This document shows, in pieces, positions 57,013 to 64,000 of a stretch of 64,000 nt of DNA (within the stretch, counting starts at the first letter, position 1; each line of letters begins with the position of its first letter). A program made the position numbers and the translations under genes. The notes beneath the pieces were generated by a model. The model did no database searches. It saw nothing but the letters and a program-made list of their open reading frames with translations, and had not been told where the DNA came from. This DNA is from Piscicola geometra (Eukaryota > Annelida > Clitellata > Hirudinida > Piscicolidae), in assembly GCA_943735955.1 (NCBI GenBank), contig OX030956.1:11212444-11276443 (forward strand). The letters run 5' to 3'.

Positions 57013-60000
57013 ATGGCTCTTTTGAACAAGTTATTCAAAAGACAGATTTCTCTTACATCTCACAACACAACAAATAAGACTGAAAACTGTAAAAAAACTT
57101 GCAATGTTTCAAACGAATCACACTGTAAAGCTGCAGACTCAGTGAAGTAAGTGATTGAATTTATTGTATATAAATTATTACAATTAATTATCTAAAAAAC
57201 AACTTCAAATTCCAGTCAAATAAATGGCAGGTTCGTTGATGGGCGGCATGTGATCACGAGGGAGGACGTGAAGCTGGTGATTCTGAAACACCACGACCAG
57301 TGTGGAAGCAAACTCCTCTATGACTCTTCTTATGACTCTGCACAGGTTCACTTCTTTTCTGCTTACATGTCAAAAAGGGTATTTTTTTCATCAAAAACAT
57401 TTAAAACTTTTTGTAAACCATTCTTTCTTTTTGCATCACTCCTTTCTTCATCACTTTCCTTCTATCACTCATCCCTCCTCCATCCACCATCCATCCCTCC
57501 ATCACCCAGGCACGCTCCCAGCAAGACAACCACTACAACGACTACATGTTCGGCTCATGCATCATGCCTAAGAAGTCGTCTGCTGTCTCCAAACTACACC
57601 AACTCAAGTCTGTAATTTACTTAGCGCTATACAAATCCATATTTAATATCATCAATTTCGTTTTAATAATAATAATAATTATTCACAATTTGAACATAAT
57701 TTTTTCTAAAAAAATATTCAGTTTTCATATTATTATTAAAATTATAATAATATTGATTATTATTGTTTTATTATTATTACTACGCTTGGCACAGCAACCC
57801 AGCTGAGCTGATGATCTCGAAGGTGTTTGTGCAACAGCAAAGGGAGCTAGGCAGCAGATCCGTCGAAGGGTGTGTCTAACTGCTCCATTAGAGTTTATAT
57901 TATTTTATTATCTATTTGTATTTTCAATTTAGTGCTAACAATTAGAATGGTATAGAATGATGATGATGATGATGATGATAATAAGGGTGATGATGATGAT
58001 GACTTCTCAGTGAAATGTTCGACTTCTACGGCTACCACGAGCTTCCACTGCACGACTGTGGCAGCAGCAGCAGCCATTCGACGTCCGACTTCACATCTCT
58101 ACCTCTGTCCCTCAACGACTCCCTCAACAAGTCATTAGGTGCCCAATTAGGAGATAATTGGCTTTATTACATGTATACCACACAAGATAATCAATTAAAA
58201 AGTACCATATATAATTTTTTAAAATTGCGATAAATGCACTATCATCATCATCATCCTTACCATTATCATTATCAATACCTCCATCATCATTACCATCACA
58301 ACCACATCAGACACATACAGCAGAAAGGCACCCAACGGGAAAGACAGGTGGATCAGTAGCAACGATCATGGTGCCTTCACAAATTATCCTATTTGTTCAT
58401 TTTTATTTAATCCAATTAATTAATTATCAATTCAAATATTTGTCAAAATAATTATTCATCAAATTTACTACTAATCCAATTAATTACTTGTTTAATTAAT
58501 AATTTTAAAACTTAATCATCCCATACATACCTATTCTCCAGGCAACTCGCTTAGCAACTCCTTGGCGGCAGACACCTGTTCCATGAAGGTGACCTCTTAC
58601 CGCCCCAGACACCCGAGGTCCAATCAGGTCACGTGTCCTGTCTCCGATGACCTTCACCTTCTGCAGGTGTGCCATCATCATCATCATCGCCACCAGTACC
58701 ATCTTCATCTCGATCACCATTGCCGTCATAAAGTCATAGAACTTGCTCTTTCAGGTTCGATTCATCATCATCATCTTCTTCTTCTTCATCATCATCAGCA
58801 TCATCATCACCAACATCATCACCATTCAGAGTGTCCCTCTCAGGAAGAGACCTTCGAAGATTGGGCTTGCCCTGGTCTTCAAACTGCCCTCCAACCACTA
58901 CGTCTCCAAGTATGCGTGGGTGGGTGGATGGCTAAGTGGATGGGTGGGTGGATGGATAAGTGGATGGGTTGATGCATAAGTGGATGGGTGGGTGGATGGA
59001 TAAGTGGATGGGTTGATGCATAAGTGGATGGGTGGGTGGATGGATAAGTGGATGGGTGGGTGGATGGATAAGTGGATGGGTGGGTGGATGGATAAGTGGA
59101 TGGGTTGATGCATAAGTGGATGGGTTGATGCATAACTGGATGGGTGGGTGGATGGATAAGTGGATGGGTGGGTGGATGGATAAGTGGATGGGTGGGTGGA
59201 TGGATAAGTGGATGGGTTGATGCATAAGTGGATGGGTGGGTGGATGGATAAGTGGATGGGTTGATGCATAAGTGGATAGGTTGATGCATGGGCTGATGCA
59301 TGGATGGGTGGATGCATTCATGGATAGATCAATATTGGAGAAAAAAAATTATATCACAAACGATTTCCGTCTTTAAACTCAAAACCAAAACTCCAATCTG
59401 ATACTGCTCATACATATGCATGCTTGGGATGTTTTCTTGACTTTTCCTTGACCTCATTTGACGTCACCTCACACAGCTGTGTCAAGACTTTCTTCTTCAC
59501 GCACACACACGTCCTTAATGCCACACTCGAAAAGGTTCCACAATCATCATCATCATCATTATGTGATCACCACCATTATCATCATCACCATCATTATCAT
59601 CATCACCATCATTATCATCATCACCATCATTATCATCATCACCATCATTATCATTATCATCATCACCATCATTATCATCATCACCATCATCATTATCATC
59701 ACCATCATCATCATCATCAGGTAAGGATAGTGGTGTGTGAGAAGGCGTTTATAGAGAAGTTGGTGGCACTGCCTGCAGACATGCACCATGCATTCTTCAA
59801 GCAGGTGATGAATGGAGGGGGTGTGAATGGGGCCGGGGGCTGGTGAGGATGAATGGAGGGGGTGTGAATGGGGCCAGGGGGCTGGTGAGAATAAAAGAGA
59901 GGATGAATGGAGGGGGTATGGGTCTGAATGGAGAGGAGTGTGAATGTGGGATGAAAGAATTAAAGAGGATGTAGGATGAATTAATGGGATGATTTAGATT

Positions 60001-61741
60001 TTTTAACACATACTTCTAGTGCGACTAACACCTTTCACCACCACCACCACAGCACACTGACAGCATTCTCAACCAAGTCGTCAACTTCTACTCATCACCA
60101 CGCTTAAAAGACCCCCTCTGGATGACGCTATCATCATTATCATCACTCCCCTTTTCATCATTATCGTCATCATCACCGCCATTACTACCACCACCACCAT
60201 CATCATCATCATCCTCATCATCATCATCATCAACACTCACATCACACCACGTGAGCCACTCCTTCCTGCATCCCTTCATCAGAGACTTCCTCTTCCTCTG
60301 TGACAAATGCTACACCAGGAGCTCCAAATTGTTTGTGCTTTATTTTTTTCTTAATTATATTATATTATTATTTTTAATTTTTATATTACATATAGTTGAA
60401 TAATAATGTTTAAGTATTCAATTAATTTTTAATCTCGTTTTAATTTATGCGGCGTATCATCATCATTATTATCATTTTAATCATCATCATCATCATCAAC
60501 ACACACAGCTTCCTGGGCAGTCTGCTCACAGCTGTGCTGACTCACCACCTTTCTTGGGTTCCTGGCATCATCGCCTCCAAGAGTGCTGCTGATGATGATG
60601 ATATTAATGATGACGACGATGATGATGATGATGATGACGATGATGATGATGATGATGATGATGATTATGGGCAGGCGTATACTCATCCTCTTGAGACGGA
60701 GATCTAGTGAGTTTGTTGATTGCTTCAATTATAATTGGATTATTATTTTTAACTATTAATTAATATTACTACTATTATTAATTAATTAACACTTAGCGCT
60801 TAGATTCTTAATCGCTTCATCGATGGTTGCCCACTCATCCACTCTTCCTCCAAGCATCCTTCCACCCACCTTCTCAAACACCTTCCCACTCACCCATCCA
60901 CTATCTCATCCACCCATCTTCCCACCCACCACCAGCAACCTTTACGGCGCTGTGGGTTTCCCGAGGTGTGTTTCAAAAACAGTTATCGTGGGTCGGCGGG
61001 TGGCAATCATGCGACGACTGCTCACTTTCCTCAGCTACTTCTTGCGAAGTTCCAACGTCTACACCCGCTCAACCTCCGATGAAGTCACTTCTCCTGCTGC
61101 TGTCGCTGAAAATAGTGCCACGGAGGAAGTTTTATCTACGCCAGCGAGTGACCACAGCTTTGACACTTCCTCTGGCTATAGTGAAGATACTTACATCTCA
61201 GCCTCATCATCCCACTCATCGTCATCTTTCTCATCATTATCCCACTCATCATCATCCCACTCATCATCATCTCACCCAGCATCCCATTCATCATCATCCC
61301 ACTCATCATCATCCCACTCATCATCATCTCACCCAGCATCTCATTCATCATCATCCCACTCATCATCATCTCACCCAGCATCCCATTCATCATCATCCCA
61401 CTCATCATCATCCCACTCATCATCATCTCACCCAGCATCCCACTCATCATCATCCCACTCATCATCATCTCACCCAGCATCCCAATCATCATCATCCCAC
61501 TCATCATTTCCAGCTACCACATCACCACTGCCCACTTCGAACACCATCTCTTCACAGACCACTCCACACATCACCCCTCCACACACCATCCCTCCACACA
61601 TCACCCCTCCACACACCACCCTTCCACTCACTTCAGAGGACCCATCTAGCCAACTCAGCGCCAAAAACTCACAATTCAACCAACTAGATGAGAACCAGAA
61701 CCCTCTCAAAAAGTCTTGCAACTACACAAATAATAACAGAA

Positions 61742-61822
<81 letters not shown>

Positions 61823-64000
61823 TAAATAATAATAATGAAGATGATAGTTGTGATAGCACGTATTGGCTACTGCAGGGTAAGGTGGTGTCTAATTCAAGAT
61901 TCTATGTCGAAACTCCAGCGTTCACTCCTGACATCTGTCGAACAGTTTATAATTATGCTCCCAGGAATCCCATTGGTGCTAAGAAGTTAATATATAATAA
62001 GCATAATAGGAATAAGAAAAATTTGAATATTAATAGAAATAGCTATGATAATAATTTAAATAAAAATAATTCAAATAATAATGAAAATAATTCAAATAAG
62101 AATAAAAATAATTCAAATAATAATGAAAATAATTCAAATAATAATGAAAATAATTCAAATAATAATGAAAATAATTCAAATAATAATGAAAATAATTTAA
62201 TTAGCAGTAATGGTACTCAAGTGGTGTGTGTGGCAGGCAAAAGTGCATTACTGCAAGAGTGTGTCAGGAAGGAGGTGGTGGTGAATGTGGCGAGTGAGTA
62301 TTTTGTGGAGAGGAATAGAGGAGGAGAAGGAGGAAGAGGAGGAGGAGGAGGAGGAGGGGGAGGTAGAGAGATGAAGAAAAAAGAAGTGAGTGGAAGGGCT
62401 GTGATTGGGCTAGGAAGCAGTGTTGGTGGCAGTGATATTGAGCTCGTGGATGTGAAGGCGGCAGCAAGGGATGAAGCAAGTGGCGATGGCAACAGAAGTT
62501 TTAGTGGCTCTTCGGTCAAAAAAAGCGCCAACCAAGCGGACAACTTCACGCCACTGTCGCCCTTGTCGCCCTTCTCAACCTCCACGACGCCTGTCAATGG
62601 TAGGTCCAGTGAGAGTTTGAACACTCTGCTTGCCGTGAATGCCATGCTGGATCCGGGTTGTGGTGGTTATGTAGGTGGGTGTGAGGAGGTGATTGGATGT
62701 GGTAGTGAGGAGCTATGGTGTGGTTTTGGTGGTGGTGGTGACAAGATGGTCGGGTTTCGTATGGGGGAGCCATTATGGATTGGTGCGGGTGGGTGTGAGC
62801 AGGTGGTCAGGTGTGATAGCGTGGAGATATTGTGTGGTAGTAGTGGTAGTGAGGGGGTGGTGCAGTGTGGAGGTGGTAGTGGTGGCGAGGAGGGGGTACA
62901 GTGTGGTAGGGCTGATTGCGATGGTGTGGTGCAATGCGATCTCACAGGAGAAGCCTTCGAGTGGATAGAGTGGGGGGACAGTCTGGATGGAGTGGTGGGC
63001 AGGGAGGTCAGGGGCTTTCAAGGTCATTCCTCGTTGAACTTCAAACTGGAAGAGGCTTTAGATGAAATAATGAGCGATAATGCATACCAATTCATCGCCG
63101 ATGAGAACACCGCATCAGAGGATCCAGCTGATACTTCTGATGATAGTTCTGTTCACCACATGACTCATCCCACTAACCCCACAAACTGTTCGCGCCCTCT
63201 GAAGAATGAACGAACGCCATTGGCTGAGACAGGCTTCGGTTGCCTGCCTGACGGACCAATCAAGAAGCAGCTCGATTTCAAACTCTCCCTCATCAGCCAC
63301 GCCTCCCTTGACAACGCCACACTAAATAAAAAGACCGTATTCAAATATGGAAGGAGTGATGATGGTGATGGCGATGGCGATGATGACGATGATGAGGATG
63401 GGTGTGGAGGACCACAGAGTGATGATTGTGTTCCTAAGGTTAATGAGACTTTTGAGTGTGCAAACGAAAGTTATTCAAGCGATGATGATAGCGATACTGA
63501 TAGTGATGATGATGATGATGATAGTGGCGATGATGATAATGATGATGATTTAAAGACGTATGACTTGCAGAATGGACGTCATCAAGAGACTTTGTGAGTT
63601 TAAATTTTTATAATTTTTTTAAAATTAACTTATTAAATTGATAAAATTAAATCATTAAAATACATATAACTATATTATTTAATAATTAACTAAAAAGTTA
63701 AAATATATAATAAAAAAATTGAATAAATCAGAAAGCAATTTTTTTTGCAGCAAACAACTTGCCATTGATGAAAAAAGTTACTCCTCTCCCTCCTTCAACC
63801 TCCTCGCACACGAATCGTCCACAAGACAACTACCAATGAAGCCACTACATCAACAACTACATCATCAACAACAACAACATCAACAATTATATCAACAAAA
63901 ACATCAACAACAACACGTCACAGAGCTGCCTACACAGAGCGTCAGAAAATTTAAGCTTATAGAAATGCCGTTCACTGATATATCTATTAAAGACACTCAG
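57013..64000 (+). CDS. FNIP: Folliculin-interacting protein (FNIP1/2), 3' end beyond window
   Basis: Exons: 57013-57146, 57216-57345, 57510-57607, 57795-57869, 58011-58138, 58321-58347, 58542-58666, 58830-58909, 59477-59534, 59721-59804, 60053-60330, 60509-60706, 60936-63593, 63751 to the window end; 1,441 codons so far, phases agree. The start [10 protein letters not shown] (strong ATG context) resembles human FNIP1. Other matches are [85 protein letters not shown] and [24 protein letters not shown] proteins pair with folliculin as a GTPase-activating partner for RagC/D in amino-acid sensing, bind AMPK, and contain longin and DENN-like folds. The 885-codon exon is mostly low complexity: SSSSH/PASH repeats, about 35 consecutive Asn, Asn-Glu repeats, Gly and Asp runs. 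The tiny exon 58321-58347 is the least certain. The C-terminal DENN part lies outside. Confidence 0.9.
57959..58002. repeat. (GAT)n repeat before FNIP exon 5
   Basis: GATGATGAT units in the intron immediately upstream of the acceptor GACTTCTCAG|T at 58010. Confidence 0.8.
58917..59330. repeat. Intronic 20-24-bp minisatellite
   Basis: GTGGGTGGATGGATAAGTGG-type units alternating with GATGGGTTGATGCATAAGTG, about 18 copies in all, in the FNIP intron 58910-59476. Confidence 0.95.
59539..59720. repeat. (ATC)n microsatellite forming a splice acceptor
   Basis: ACCATCATTATCATC units filling the FNIP intron 59535-59720; the acceptor ATCATCAG|GTA is the last repeat unit. Confidence 0.93.
59805..60052. 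repeat. FNIP intron with GAATGGAGGGGGTGTG repeats
   Basis: Three related purine-rich copies (GATGAATGGAGGGGGT) in the FNIP intron, which ends with CCACCACCACCAC and the acceptor at 60052. Confidence 0.7.
61236..61510 (+). repeat. Coding minisatellite (SSSSH / PASH) in FNIP
   Basis: TCATCATCATCCCAC units (Ser4-His) alternate with CCAGCATCCCAT units (Pro-Ala-Ser-His). All are multiples of three and stay in the FNIP frame. Confidence 0.9.
61745..61838 (+). repeat. Coding (AAT)n run: polyasparagine in FNIP
   Basis: About 30 consecutive AAT codons with one ATA near the end. It is followed by Asn-rich Glu-Asn-Asn-Ser-Asn repeats at 62060-62195. Confidence 0.93.

Noticed and set aside
58879..59321. 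His/Pro/Ser-rich minus-strand frames
   Set aside because: Shadow of the intronic minisatellite in FNIP; three overlapping frames are open at once, typical of repeats.
60823..60935. ATG at 60823 as the start of a separate gene
   Set aside because: The preceding exon (60509-60706) joins at 60936 in phase 2 and restores the FNIP sequence across the junction, so 60823-60935 is intronic.

Overview
This window is eukaryotic: spliced genes with GT-AG introns (mostly 100-1,000 bp), AT-rich introns and intergenic DNA, abundant micro- and minisatellites, and Asn/Gln/Ser/Asp runs inside coding exons. The protein families and the compact introns fit a lophotrochozoan invertebrate, possibly an annelid or leech; that assignment is inference. 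Exon limits were placed by hand from splice consensus, reading phase and protein-family resemblance, not from transcripts. Every multi-exon model closes in phase.

Layout: (1) 659-2788, minus: an unrecognised acidic/Asn-rich protein with a C-terminal membrane anchor. (2) 7679-24607, plus: a 35-exon agrin-like proteoglycan gene (about 2,923 aa) with signal peptide, interrupted NtA domain, Thr-rich segment, two Ig domains, fifteen follistatin/Kazal (FS) modules, a Cys-rich module, two laminin-EGF modules, one laminin G domain and one EGF. (3) 24608-31979: long non-coding stretch with microsatellites and candidate regulatory clusters. (4) 31980-35559, plus: an Iroquois (Irx) TALE homeobox gene. 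(5) 37775-41869, minus: an FHA plus coiled-coil protein resembling FHAD1. (6) 42505-49857, minus: Nuclear Factor I. (7) 52623-56432, plus: an RBPMS/couch-potato RNA-binding protein. (8) 57013-64000, plus: a folliculin-interacting protein (FNIP1/2) gene cut by the window end.

The genes are functionally unrelated (matrix signalling, two transcription factors, RNA binding, mTORC1/AMPK-linked signalling, coiled-coil scaffold), and nothing suggests an operon or a mobile island. The most unusual locus is the agrin-like gene. Compared with vertebrate agrin it gains Ig domains and a recently duplicated FS array, its NtA domain is split by about 210 residues, and it lacks the SEA domain and the last two laminin G domains. 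A 5' splice site in its laminin G region is present in six tandem copies. No RNA genes, CRISPR arrays, transposases or prokaryotic features were seen.
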